From a virus, in the IMG/VR virus record IMGVR_UViG_3300049207_000057, positions 1-26,872 of that record: 26,872 bases of DNA. One strand, given 5' to 3'. Below are positions 6,481-11,582 of the stretch, piece by piece (position 1 is the first letter of the stretch; every line of letters starts with the position of its first letter). The position numbers were made by a program, and so were the translations under genes. Under the pieces are notes generated by a model. It ran no database searches. It was not told the origin of the DNA and was given only the letters and a program-made list of their open reading frames with translations.

Positions 6481-6684
6481 TTAAGGTAATACTTGTCTAA
6501 AGAAATTCAGCCAGCCTAATTTATTTTTTTCGACCTTTATTTCTTGATACTTAGGTAAAGGTTCGGCTGATCGGCTAGCCCATTCGTGAATCATTTCTTT
6601 CTGGACATGGCGCTCTAGTATCTCTCTGGCATCTTGACCCCAGCCGCCATATTCTTTTAATGATATTCGTTTAGTTGGTTTCAT
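6481..6684 (-). CDS. 67-residue protein of unknown function
   Basis: A soluble, charged protein with GGWGQDAREILERHVQ near the start and a Trp-Phe-rich C-terminus. No domain recognised. The ATG overlaps the nuclease-like gene's stop as ATGA, so the two are probably made together. After its stop another reading frame continues for about 17 sensible-looking codons (KYYLKACIKYHKEFANY) without a start codon, which might mark a frameshift or simply be chance. Confidence 0.55.
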   Translation of the reverse strand: MKPTKRISLKEYGGWGQDAREILERHVQKEMIHEWASRSAEPLPKYQEIKVEKNKLGWLNFFRQVLP

Positions 6685-7073
6685 AACTTCTTGTACTCCT
6701 GTAATAAATTAATGTAATGATCATAGGCTTTGACAGTTTTACTTCGATCGGTCAGGATTTGATTTACGTACTCGTTGCCTTCGATTTTTCGCATGTTTTC
6801 TATGAAAATGGCTCCCATCCCACCCTTGTTGATATTGCAAGAGTAACATTGCGGCCGAAGGAGCCTCAGGTCGTACTTGAGATACGCTCCAAGTGACGCC
6901 TTTGATATTAGATGTCCGGTGTGCCAATTTATAGCAATCAACTGCCGAGCCCCGCAGGTATAGCATGTATTCCCATACTTCGCTCTTATTATTCTTTTGC
7001 ATTCTTGCCATATAGCTCGTTGAATTTTACTAATACTCTGCTTAGACTTCTTTTTTAAACGGCTGCGTTTCAT
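6681..7073 (-). CDS. NinG/Rap-like recombination nuclease
   Basis: A 130-residue protein with a basic N-terminus (KRSRLKKKSK), C37 and C40 (CYTC), HTGH at 51-54 and a second pair C76/C79 in PQCYSCN followed by INKGGMGA. This is the pattern of lambda NinG (Rap) proteins, which bind branched DNA and act in phage recombination; related HNH-type nucleases use the same zinc-stabilised core. It probably cuts or binds recombination intermediates. Its start overlaps the preceding stop as TAATG. Length is a little shorter than NinG. Alternative: a generic HNH endonuclease. Confidence 0.75.
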   Translation of the reverse strand: MKRSRLKKKSKQSISKIQRAIWQECKRIIRAKYGNTCYTCGARQLIAINWHTGHLISKASLGAYLKYDLRLLRPQCYSCNINKGGMGAIFIENMRKIEGNEYVNQILTDRSKTVKAYDHYINLLQEYKKL

Positions 7074-7357
7074 TAGTACAGATTTTTACTTTCATTTTCT
7101 AGTAATCTCAGCATTGTGTTACTGGCAGACATTTTCTTCTCAATACTTTTGAGTTTTAACTTGATCGTAGTCATCAATATTCCCTCATCGGTCCTCTCCC
7201 ACGCCCGTTCCGTTGCTGTATCGCTCTTGTAATTTTCTCTGGCTTGCCTAAAGTGTTCCGCTCGTTTTCGTATCAAATCTGCGAAGATACCTGTGTAGCG
7301 GGAATACTCCTCAGCCATACCTACCCGCTCTTCGGCAATTTGATGCGGGGTCTTCAT
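7073..7357 (-). CDS. Helical (coiled-coil-like) 94-residue protein
   Basis: Nearly all helix, with many Glu, Arg, Ala and Lys and heptad-like Leu and Met spacing in its second half (LKLKSIEKKMSASNTMLRLLE). No family recognised. The ATG at 7357 gives an ATGA overlap with the winged-helix gene; a longer start at 7372 would overlap by 19 bases. Being sandwiched between a DNA-binding protein and a recombination nuclease suggests a DNA-metabolism helper, which is only a guess. Confidence 0.6.
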   Translation of the reverse strand: MKTPHQIAEERVGMAEEYSRYTGIFADLIRKRAEHFRQARENYKSDTATERAWERTDEGILMTTIKLKLKSIEKKMSASNTMLRLLENESKNLY

Positions 7358-7581
7358 GCGTAACTCTGCCACTTATACCAGACACTTCTAACCTTTCGAC
7401 CTTTACGTTCATCCCGCTCTAGGTAGCGCTCTTCATGTAACTCTCTTAGCCTCCTAGAAGCGTTGGATGCCTTGTAACCTGCATGCATAGCCAGCTCTTC
7501 GATGTCTCTACCGTTAATCCATAACTCGGGTCTCTTAGCAAAGTATTGAGTTATACGTTCGCGCAGGCTTTGTTCGCTCAT
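7354..7581 (-). CDS. Winged-helix DNA-binding protein
   Basis: A 75-residue protein whose whole length fits a winged helix: helix 1 SLRERITQYFAKRP, helix 2 GRDIEELAMHAG, recognition helix KASNASRRLRELHEE, then a basic wing ERDERKGRKVRSVWYKW. It is likely a small transcriptional regulator or replication-associated DNA-binding protein. The start overlaps a 15-codon leader frame as ATGA, and no strong ribosome binding site is present, so translation may rely on coupling. Confidence 0.7.
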   Translation of the reverse strand: MSEQSLRERITQYFAKRPELWINGRDIEELAMHAGYKASNASRRLRELHEERYLERDERKGRKVRSVWYKWQSYA

Positions 7582-7625
7582 ATCTTGGTTTTATCTATAA
7601 ACTCTTTAAACATCTTGTTTCTCAT
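7578..7625 (-). CDS. 15-residue leader ORF coupled to the winged-helix gene
   Basis: A short frame (MRNKMFKEFIDKTKI) ends in ATGA at the start of the winged-helix gene, the same arrangement as the leader before the large terminase. It may only serve to deliver ribosomes. So short a frame could be accidental. Confidence 0.3.
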   Translation of the reverse strand: MRNKMFKEFIDKTKI

Positions 7626-7644
7626 TTTGGGGTTGGAATAGTGT

Positions 7645-7809
7645 TTACAGTCGTTTAGGGGATGTTGGGAAACCTACAGTACTGAAGTAAATTGATTTCT
7701 TGTTCCAACCGGTTGTGTCTGATAATTCTTGGATAAGTCTTTTACGCTCTTCATTCTTAGCGGGTTTTTTTATTTTAAATCTCTCTAAAAAACCTTTTTC
7801 TATATCCAT
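7645..7809 (-). CDS. 54-residue basic protein of unknown function
   Basis: The protein runs MDIEKGFLERFKIKK, then NEERKRLIQELSDTTGW and ends KKSIYFSTVGFPTSPKRL. The T-G-W-x-K-K-S-I-Y-F pattern resembles small helix-turn-helix or helicase-loader-like phage proteins, but I cannot name a family. It starts a run of genes after a gene-free, hairpin-containing stretch, with an AT-rich CTATACTAA just before the ATG. No Shine-Dalgarno sequence. Confidence 0.6.
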   Translation of the reverse strand: MDIEKGFLERFKIKKPAKNEERKRLIQELSDTTGWNKKSIYFSTVGFPTSPKRL

Positions 7810-7923
7810 TTAGTATAGATTTAACATTACTAAGTTAGACTCCCGACTTTACATCCCCCAACTCTATACGAAATCATTTGCTTGCTTTAACTCACCATCT
7901 AATGAAAAAAGCAAACACAAGTT

Positions 7924-7995
7924 AATTTCAGTACAGATGGGGTCGCTGGTTGTCAGTCGGCGACATTGCCAGCACTTTGAATCTGTACTTAAATT
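7924..7995. other. Long imperfect inverted repeat (hairpin or cruciform)
   Basis: Positions 7924-7938 pair with 7981-7995 in 14 of 15 positions, the core being AGTACAGAT/ATCTGTACT. Inside, GCTGG (7945-7949) pairs with CCAGC (7969-7973), and TGTC with GACA. It lies in the 200-base gap between the 36-residue gene and the 54-residue gene, with a T6 run further along the minus strand. It could be a terminator-like RNA structure, a small RNA or a protein-recognition cruciform. The rest of 7810-8011 contains no gene that I can support. Confidence 0.6.
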
Positions 7996-8011
7996 TGTAG
8001 GCCCAAGTTAT

Positions 8012-8122
8012 TCAGGAGATGCGCCTATTGCTCCTATGATATTCGATTATCAATTTAGAGAACTGGTTGGCCCAATCTATCCAACTTTGCTGGGATAATT
8101 CTCTTGAGTTTAACGTCATCAT
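8012..8122 (-). CDS. 36-residue protein of unknown function
   Basis: A short frame starting MMTLNSRELSQQ, followed by an amphipathic helix with Trp, Phe and Ile on one face (SWIDWANQFSKLIIEYHRS). It starts 12 bases after the stop of the OB-fold gene. There is no ribosome binding site, and either of two adjacent ATGs could be used. Composition suggests a real peptide, but length limits confidence. Confidence 0.4.
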   Translation of the reverse strand: MMTLNSRELSQQSWIDWANQFSKLIIEYHRSNRRIS

Positions 8123-8134
8123 TGGACGAACGAG

Positions 8135-8635
8135 CTAAAACGGTGGTGGACTATTAAAGTCTTTATCATTCAAGAACCAGTTGCGCCATTTAACTATCTC
8201 TTCTTGCGTCATAGATTCTGTTAAGTCTAATCCTCTTGCAATTCTATCTTTCATTAGAGTCGTCGCTACCAACACCGCATCTCTTTGCGCCGAGGCTAAC
8301 TTGATACTCTCTTCCTTCCGATCCATTGTCTTTTCTATCCCTTTCTCAGTTCTCTCTTGAGCTTTTTCCACCGATTTCTCGATAGTAGCCCGGGAGTTAT
8401 TGAAACTTGGCTTAGGCTTGTCTGCCACCTCATTTGATTTCAAGTTCCAAAAAAGCCCATTCTGTTCTAATTCCCCATCGACAGTATGCCCCGGGGCGAT
8501 GTCCGCGAAGTGCGGGAAGAAGGAGAATATGTTTACATCAGTCTTCTTACCAAAGGGGTCCTCGATGGAGAGTTTCTTCATCGGCTTGCCCAGCTTGGTT
8601 GTTTTATTTTCTACCCAAAGTACTTTATAGATCAT
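8135..8635 (-). CDS. OB-fold nucleic-acid-binding protein, SSB-like
   Basis: A 166-residue protein. Residues 1-72 look like an OB fold: alternating strands (IYKVLWVENKTTKLGKPMKKLSI), a glycine turn and a second half with PHFADIAPGHTVDGELEQNGLFWNL. The middle is a charged Lys/Glu helix, and the last 50 residues hold helices (RDAVLVATTLM, EEIVKWRNWF). The extreme end, with acidic residues and then PPPF, recalls the acidic PF tip by which bacterial SSB recruits partners. It probably binds single-stranded DNA in replication or recombination. The start overlaps the 20-residue gene as ATGA. No strict SSB signature, so the name stays general. Confidence 0.6.
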   Translation of the reverse strand: MIYKVLWVENKTTKLGKPMKKLSIEDPFGKKTDVNIFSFFPHFADIAPGHTVDGELEQNGLFWNLKSNEVADKPKPSFNNSRATIEKSVEKAQERTEKGIEKTMDRKEESIKLASAQRDAVLVATTLMKDRIARGLDLTESMTQEEIVKWRNWFLNDKDFNSPPPF

Positions 8636-8694
8636 ATAAGTGCCAGTACTCCGCCTATTACTATTCCGACTACAAACATTGTTATTTTTTTCAT
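8632..8694 (-). CDS. 20-residue membrane microprotein
   Basis: A frame of 20 codons beginning MKKITM followed by one hydrophobic segment with two glycines, enough for one short membrane span. It is fixed by overlaps at both ends: TAATG with the preceding 28-residue gene and ATGA with the OB-fold gene. Such double coupling is unlikely by accident in a tiled operon, though so short a frame can arise by chance. Function unknown. Confidence 0.45.
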   Translation of the reverse strand: MKKITMFVVGIVIGGVLALI

Positions 8695-8780
8695 TAGTGT
8701 ATATATACTGCTAGTGTTGCTAATGCGACTATTATTCCTATTCCGATCCAATTCAATATCTCATTAGTTATTGTTTTCAT
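8694..8780 (-). CDS. 28-residue membrane microprotein
   Basis: Begins MKTITNEILNW, then an IGIGIIVALATLAV-type hydrophobic helix and a short end. One membrane span is predicted. It overlaps the 81-residue gene by 17 bases and the 20-residue gene as TAATG. No family recognised; small phage membrane peptides can be holins, antiholins or inhibitors of host membrane proteins. Confidence 0.5.
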   Translation of the reverse strand: MKTITNEILNWIGIGIIVALATLAVYIH

Positions 8781-9009
8781 AAGGATCAATTCCGTATAAA
8801 TTTTTGTTAATATTCCCTACCATTTTAGTTACATTCTCGAAAGAGAAATCGTTCGCCAACCGTTCTCGATTTATCAGCCGATATGCTGCCATGAGTCGGT
8901 CTTCCTTATAACACTCACTGCAATCACTGTGATAACTCTGGTGATAGATGTGCAGTTTGTAGGTATCGATTATTTCCCCATCTATCAATTCACTTTTCAT
9001 TTTTGCCAT
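8764..9009 (-). CDS. 81-residue protein with a CxxC motif, first gene after the structured RNA
   Basis: A soluble protein with HSDCSECY at about residues 27-34, many Tyr, His and Asn, and an acidic Asn-rich end. One CxxC plus nearby His could bind a metal, but a full zinc site is not evident. It is the first gene downstream of the structured region 9010-9435, and a closing GTCCGC/GCGGAC stem ends about a dozen bases before its ATG, so that RNA may control it. No Shine-Dalgarno sequence. Alternative ATG three codons in. Confidence 0.6.
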   Translation of the reverse strand: MAKMKSELIDGEIIDTYKLHIYHQSYHSDCSECYKEDRLMAAYRLINRERLANDFSFENVTKMVGNINKNLYGIDPYENNN

Positions 9010-9435
9010 ATACTTGCTTAGTCCGCCTTACCTAGAACCCTTAGGGGGAAACTAGATATTGCGGACAAAGAACCTAAAGGTTTTTAATGCGTTACTGGCT
9101 AGGAGCCGGTGAGAGGTTTCTTCAATGCTTGCTAAGGAGTGAGCCAGCCGGAGCCAAGTCATCCTCAAAACATTTGCGTCAATATAAATTGATTCTCACC
9201 AGTTTCCAACCAGCAACTGTTTCGACCAACTAGACTGTTGGTAAGAGAAAAAGAAATGAAAAACACCATTCCGCCGTTATCGTAAAATGGTATTTCTCAT
9301 TTCCACCCAACGTTGGTAATACTATTTACCAGTCAGGGAATATATGTTGTGGGCCAGCCTTATAGGCTGAACCCATCATATATTGGAAACTTTTACGATA
9401 ACCGATTTCTTGACTTCCCTTTCCAAGGAGCTAGT
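9010..9435 (-). ncRNA. Large structured RNA or very long structured leader
   Basis: No gene is visible over 426 bases downstream of a good promoter. The minus-strand transcript folds into many elements: a hairpin 9384-9339 (AATATATG outer arms, TGGG and CAGCCT inner arms); GGTAA/TTACC at 9328-9313; an unbroken 18-bp stem 9303-9286 with 9270-9253; a branched domain around 9250-9190; CTGGCT/AGCCAG at 9147-9095; and GTCCGC/GCGGAC closing a terminal hairpin at about 9066-9020. The loop of the 18-bp stem (9285-9276) is complementary over 10 bases to 9402-9393, a pseudoknot. I recognise no known class; not a tRNA, tmRNA or RNase P by its motifs. Confidence 0.65.
9253..9303 (-). ncRNA. 18-bp stem with pseudoknotted loop inside the structured RNA
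   Basis: Bases 9253-9270 pair with 9286-9303. Sixteen pairs are Watson-Crick. The other two (9260 with 9296, 9264 with 9292) are A-C and C-A on the plus strand but U-G and G-U on the minus strand, so only the minus transcript forms an unbroken helix. The 15-base loop carries TTACGATAAC, complementary to GTTATCGTAA at 9402-9393. Confidence 0.7.
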
Positions 9436-9441
9436 ACTTAG

Positions 9442-9471
9442 ATTATATTAAATTACCAACACCCTTGTCCA
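9442..9471 (-). promoter_or_regulatory. Sigma70-like promoter of the structured RNA
   Basis: TGGACA (9471-9466) and a perfect TATAAT (9447-9442) are separated by 18 bp on the minus strand. Predicted transcription start is near 9435. A copy of AGTTATCCACA lies 9 bp upstream of the -35. Confidence 0.65.
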
Positions 9472-9480
9472 GCCCCTAGC

Positions 9481-9491
9481 TGTGGATAACT
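9481..9491 (-). promoter_or_regulatory. AGTTATCCACA operon-head motif
   Basis: One of seven copies. It overlaps the TAG stop of the regulator gene and precedes the structured-RNA promoter. The core equals a perfect DnaA box. Confidence 0.65.
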
Positions 9492-10008
9492 ATTTAACCA
9501 ACGGGTAGCAGCTATACCAGGTGTATACGTTTTTGACGTCCTTTCTGAGAGCCTTAGCAATCTGCCTAAAACTGAGATTTCCTTGGTCTTTTAAGAACTT
9601 TACCTTTCTTACCAACTCTTCGTTTACGCGTTTGCCGGGTTTTTGCCTTTTCATCATGGGAATTATAACTGAATTACCAACATCTGTCAAGTTAATAACT
9701 CCCCCATCTTCCAGCAGTCTTGGATTAAGGCACTCTACCTTATTAGCGTGAAAGTAGCGGAAGAATCCGCGCATAGCCTGCATGAACTTCTTTGCAGTGT
9801 AAGGGGTGGCATTTATCCTAATGTCATTGTACACCTCCTGTATATCCCCTATTATGATTTGAGAGATGTTGGTGTAGTTAAATCTTGAAACAAAGTCATT
9901 AAGAACTTTCTTGTGTTCCAGAGCACTCCAATATGAAAACTTCTCTTTATAGGAGATATATTCCTCTATCTGATACTGTAATTTAGTTTTAATTTTGAAA
10001 AATATCAT
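9490..10008 (-). CDS. Recombinase core-binding domain fused to a helix-turn-helix
   Basis: A 172-residue protein. Residues about 13-97 match the SAM-like core-binding domain that precedes the catalytic domain of tyrosine recombinases: helices around EEYISYKEKFSYWSALEHKK and YTAKKFMQAMRGFFRYFHANK. No catalytic Arg-His-Arg-Tyr domain follows. Instead there is a linker and a helix-turn-helix at about 128-166 (LSFRQIAKALRKDVKNVYTWY). It should bind DNA but cannot recombine it; a regulator or accessory factor is likely. The frame is open to 10212, but promoters and a 5' hairpin lie inside that extension, so I start at 10008. No Shine-Dalgarno sequence there. Confidence 0.65.
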   Translation of the reverse strand: MIFFKIKTKLQYQIEEYISYKEKFSYWSALEHKKVLNDFVSRFNYTNISQIIIGDIQEVYNDIRINATPYTAKKFMQAMRGFFRYFHANKVECLNPRLLEDGGVINLTDVGNSVIIPMMKRQKPGKRVNEELVRKVKFLKDQGNLSFRQIAKALRKDVKNVYTWYSCYPLVK

Positions 10009-10042
10009 AACAAAAGGCCCGCGTGTTACCGTGGACCCTTTG

Positions 10043-10066
10043 GACACTCGTTCTACAACAAGCGTC
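10043..10066 (-). promoter_or_regulatory. 5'-terminal mRNA hairpin of the regulator gene
   Basis: On the minus strand GACGCTTGTT (10066-10057) pairs with AACGAGTGTC (10052-10043) around a GTAG loop: ten pairs, two of them G-U in this strand only. The predicted transcription start of the promoter at 10073-10101 is about 10066, so the mRNA would begin with the hairpin, a common way to slow decay. Confidence 0.55.
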
Positions 10067-10072
10067 AGACTA

Positions 10073-10101
10073 ATTATACCAAGTCTGGGCCCCATTGGTA
10101 A
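10073..10101 (-). promoter_or_regulatory. Promoter proximal to the regulator gene
   Basis: TTACCA (10101-10096), 17 bp, then a perfect TATAAT (10078-10073) preceded by TGG, on the minus strand. It leaves a leader of about 58 bases before the ATG at 10008. Confidence 0.6.
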
Positions 10102-10154
10102 CACTCTTCCTTCGAAGACAACGGGCTTATTTAATTGGATGGCTATGAGACGGC

Positions 10155-10182
10155 ATACTACGCGGAATTTTCCGTATGTCAA
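10155..10182 (-). promoter_or_regulatory. Upstream promoter with an inverted repeat in its spacer
   Basis: TTGACA (10182-10177) and TAGTAT (10160-10155), spacer 16 bp. The spacer holds CGGAA-AA-TTCCG (10174-10163), a likely operator where a bound protein would block RNA polymerase. Confidence 0.5.
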
Positions 10183-10231
10183 GAGGGCCACTTTTGGTAA
10201 GTGTTCTAGCATAGTAAATATATTTTAGCAT

Positions 10232-10261
10232 AAAAAAATGGGGTGACACTAGGATCACCCC
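10232..10261 (-). terminator. Rho-independent terminator after the 41-residue gene
   Basis: GGGGTGA (10261-10255 region) pairs perfectly with TCACCCC (10246-10240), followed on the minus strand by T, then A, then seven T. The stem begins within the stop region of the zinc-ribbon gene. Confidence 0.85.
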
Positions 10262-10380
10262 TCCATGCACAATGATTGTACTACAGTCACGGGACACTTC
10301 GGGTTCGGGCAGTACAGGAAACCGCCGGAATCCGTCTTGATCACAAAGACGAGCAACACTCCACACTTATGGCAAACCAT
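10255..10380 (-). CDS. 41-residue zinc-ribbon mini-protein, self-contained unit
   Basis: The protein has C3 and C6 (CHKC) and C24 and C29 (CPNPKC), a zinc-ribbon arrangement with a short beta-like stretch between. It probably binds one zinc and may bind nucleic acid or a partner. It has a textbook AGGAGG ribosome binding site seven or so bases before the ATG, its own promoter (10397-10424) and its own terminator (10232-10261). This is the layout of a phage moron. Base composition is richer in G+C than the genes on either side. No family name can be given. Confidence 0.7.
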   Translation of the reverse strand: MVCHKCGVLLVFVIKTDSGGFLYCPNPKCPVTVVQSLCMEG

Positions 10381-10396
10381 CGTCCCTCCTATTCAA

Positions 10397-10424
10397 AATT
10401 TAGCATCTAGTATTTTACTGTCAA
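10397..10424 (-). promoter_or_regulatory. Promoter of the 41-residue zinc-ribbon gene
   Basis: A perfect TTGACA (10424-10419) is followed after 16 bp by TAAATT (10402-10397) on the minus strand, about 20 bases before the AGGAGG ribosome binding site. Confidence 0.55.
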
Positions 10425-10449
10425 ATTATGAAAAATAATAAGTCTGGGG

Positions 10450-10485
10450 AAAAATTGGCTGCGGAAGTCCGAAGACACCGCAGCC
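10450..10485 (-). terminator. Rho-independent terminator of the JAMM/zinc cassette
   Basis: GGCTGCGG (10485-10478) pairs with CCGCAGCC (10464-10457) on the minus strand. Inside, GTC-TTCG-GAC makes an extra-stable UUCG tetraloop, and AATTTTT follows. It closes the cassette that begins at 11519. Confidence 0.85.
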
Positions 10486-10498
10486 GCAAACCGATTCA

Positions 10499-10906
10499 CT
10501 ACTTGTCTTGCATCGCACGGGCTACAGCCTCCTTGCTGTACCAAACGAGCTTATCCTCGCAGATCAGGAACCCGTAGGGTGCCTTACCTTCGAGGAGCGT
10601 GTGGATGTCGACATCCGAGAAGACACACTCGGAGCCGACTGGGTGGGAGTGACCGATACCGAGGTAATCGCGGCCGGTACATGGCTCGAAGTTCACGAAG
10701 TCTTCGGTCGCCTTGTAGATGAACGGCAGGTCAATCCGGCGAATGTTCACGCTCTTGTCGTTGGCCTCGCCATAGGCACAGAACGCGAACTCGGTGGGCA
10801 TCCGGGTGTACAGGAAGCCCAGGTTGTTGAGGGGCGTGGGTGCCACTTTGATACTCTGCGGCAGCGCACAGCCGCTCATCACGACGACGCAGATGAGCCA
10901 TTTCAT
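10499..10906 (-). CDS. JAMM-motif (JAB/MPN) putative metalloprotease, lipoprotein-like
   Basis: A 135-residue protein. A short hydrophobic N-terminus ends in a lipobox-like MSGC with C13 as the possible lipid-bearing cysteine. The JAMM zinc-protease motif is complete: H86-S-H88-P, seven residues, S97, then D100, with E47 as the probable catalytic glutamate. Such enzymes cut isopeptide or peptide bonds; in phages JAB domains occur in tail peptidases and in proteins acting on the cell wall. A lipoprotein signal would place it outside the cytoplasmic membrane, where it might change the infected cell surface. It is last in a GC-rich cassette, with ATGA overlap upstream and a terminator downstream. 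Confidence 0.7.
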   Translation of the reverse strand: MKWLICVVVMSGCALPQSIKVAPTPLNNLGFLYTRMPTEFAFCAYGEANDKSVNIRRIDLPFIYKATEDFVNFEPCTGRDYLGIGHSHPVGSECVFSDVDIHTLLEGKAPYGFLICEDKLVWYSKEAVARAMQDK

Positions 10907-11007
10907 CGCTTGCCCTGACTCCTTTCAGGGCTTGTGAGCCAGTGTAGAAACCAGACGTGAGCGAGGTACAGCAGGAGCATCAAGCCGCCGATGGCGTTGT
11001 CGGACAT
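10903..11007 (-). CDS. 34-residue membrane microprotein in the zinc cassette
   Basis: Starts MSDNAIGG, followed by a Leu-rich hydrophobic stretch (LMLLLYLAHVWFLHWL) and a charged end. One membrane helix is predicted, N-terminus probably outside. An AGAAGGA ribosome binding site lies immediately before the ATG. Its stop overlaps the JAMM gene start as ATGA, so the two are likely produced together and may act together at the membrane. It overlaps the preceding zinc-ribbon gene by 28 bases. Confidence 0.55.
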   Translation of the reverse strand: MSDNAIGGLMLLLYLAHVWFLHWLTSPERSQGKR

Positions 11008-11219
11008 TCCTTCTGCCCCCTTTGCTGGAGAGCGTACGGATTGACTGGGACCACCAGGTACAGGTAGCGTCCGCACGGCGTGCAGATTGCTTCCAGCTTG
11101 AGCGCGTTGTCACGGGTGCGAATACCCGTGTTGGTGACGAGTGCTGCGTTGCCGCAGTCGGGGCACTTGACCGATAGGTCATTGGTTACCCCGATTCTCC
11201 ACGCGAAGGGTCGGTCCAC
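10980..11219 (-). CDS. 79-residue zinc-ribbon protein with GTG start
   Basis: C19/C22 (CPDC) and C46/C49 (CTPC) form a classic zinc ribbon, with a strand-rich stretch YLYLVVPVN after it. The GTG at 11219 is chosen because a perfect AAGGAGG lies six bases upstream, inside the previous gene. A competing frame that starts at 11182 with ATGA overlap translates into Arg/Ser/Thr-rich sequence without motifs and is judged not real. Likely a small nucleic-acid or protein-binding module. Part of a run of zinc mini-proteins. Confidence 0.7.
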   Translation of the reverse strand: MDRPFAWRIGVTNDLSVKCPDCGNAALVTNTGIRTRDNALKLEAICTPCGRYLYLVVPVNPYALQQRGQKECPTTPSAA

Positions 11220-11337
11220 GATTCGCCTCCTTCCACTTGAGCCACGCGGGTAAACACACGATCGGGTGGAAATGGAACCCGTCGAACACGACGAGTGGTT
11301 TCTTGTCTGCGGGTTTGCCGCAGAACACACAGTACAT
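11179..11337 (-). CDS. 52-residue LIM-like zinc-finger mini-protein
   Basis: C3 and C6 (CVFC) near the start, then HFHPIVC with H24 and C28: a CxxC...H/C treble-clef or LIM-like zinc site. The end is basic. A GAGGTG ribosome binding site precedes the ATG, which overlaps the previous stop as TGATG. It resembles the neighbouring 60-residue protein in layout, so the two may be diverged duplicates. Function unknown. Confidence 0.65.
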   Translation of the reverse strand: MYCVFCGKPADKKPLVVFDGFHFHPIVCLPAWLKWKEANRGPTLRVENRGNQ

Positions 11338-11519
11338 CACGCCACCTCTTTCTTGTCTGGCTGTTGACCTGGCCAGCGCGTCCACTCCTTACCGTGGCGG
11401 AGCGCGTAGTCGATCTTGCACACGCGGTGGAGGAGTTTTCCATCCACCACCTCGCACTTCGCCGCCGCGACCATCCAGTCTGAGATACGAGTGCCACAGA
11501 TGCCACACTTTTCGTTCAT
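11337..11519 (-). CDS. 60-residue LIM-like zinc-finger mini-protein, first gene of the cassette
   Basis: C5/C8 (CGIC) and LLHRVC with H31 and C34 give one zinc-finger site; a charged C-terminus follows. AAGGGAG lies about five bases before the ATG. It opens the GC-rich cassette that ends with the JAMM gene and terminator. The AGTTATCCACA motif lies upstream at 11583-11593; the promoter between them is not clear (a CATACT near 11553 is the best -10). No family recognised. Confidence 0.65.
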   Translation of the reverse strand: MNEKCGICGTRISDWMVAAAKCEVVDGKLLHRVCKIDYALRHGKEWTRWPGQQPDKKEVA

Positions 11520-11582
11520 ACATTCTCCCTTGAATGAGCTTGTTTAAATAAGTATGACGCTAACAAATTCCCCGTCTAGATA

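Larger units (their letters stand above)
10023..10104. repeat. 8-bp inverted repeat flanking the regulator's promoter
   Basis: GTGTTACC at 10023-10030 and GGTAACAC at 10097-10104 are perfect inverted copies 66 bp apart. The right arm overlaps the -35 of the promoter, so the pair may be operators for the regulator or arm-type binding sites. Confidence 0.45.

Noticed and set aside
6436-6530. Frameshifted continuation of the 67-residue protein
   Set aside because: The second frame gives about 17 plausible residues but has no start codon and no recognisable slippery sequence.
9010-9435. tRNA, tmRNA, RNase P or group I intron in the structured region
   Set aside because: No T-loop motif, no tmRNA tag frame and no recognisable conserved core of these RNAs was seen; an Rfam search would settle it.
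10009-10212. N-terminal extension of the recombinase-like regulator
   Set aside because: The stretch contains two promoters, an operator-like repeat and a 5' hairpin, and its translation does not fit the domain that follows. Coding cannot be fully excluded.
10127-10366. 79-codon leftward frame across the terminator at 10232-10261
   Set aside because: It crosses a strong terminator and overlaps the 41-residue zinc-ribbon gene, which has its own promoter and ribosome binding site.
10508-10918. A 136-codon rightward frame opposite the JAMM gene
   Set aside because: It is the antisense shadow of a gene with an intact JAMM motif and coupled start; its product has no recognisable features and GC-rich DNA lengthens spurious frames.
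10925-11182. Leftward 85-codon frame coupled by ATGA to the 52-residue gene
   Set aside because: The product is Arg/Ser/Thr-rich without motifs; the overlapping frame from 11219 has a perfect AAGGAGG and two CxxC pairs.
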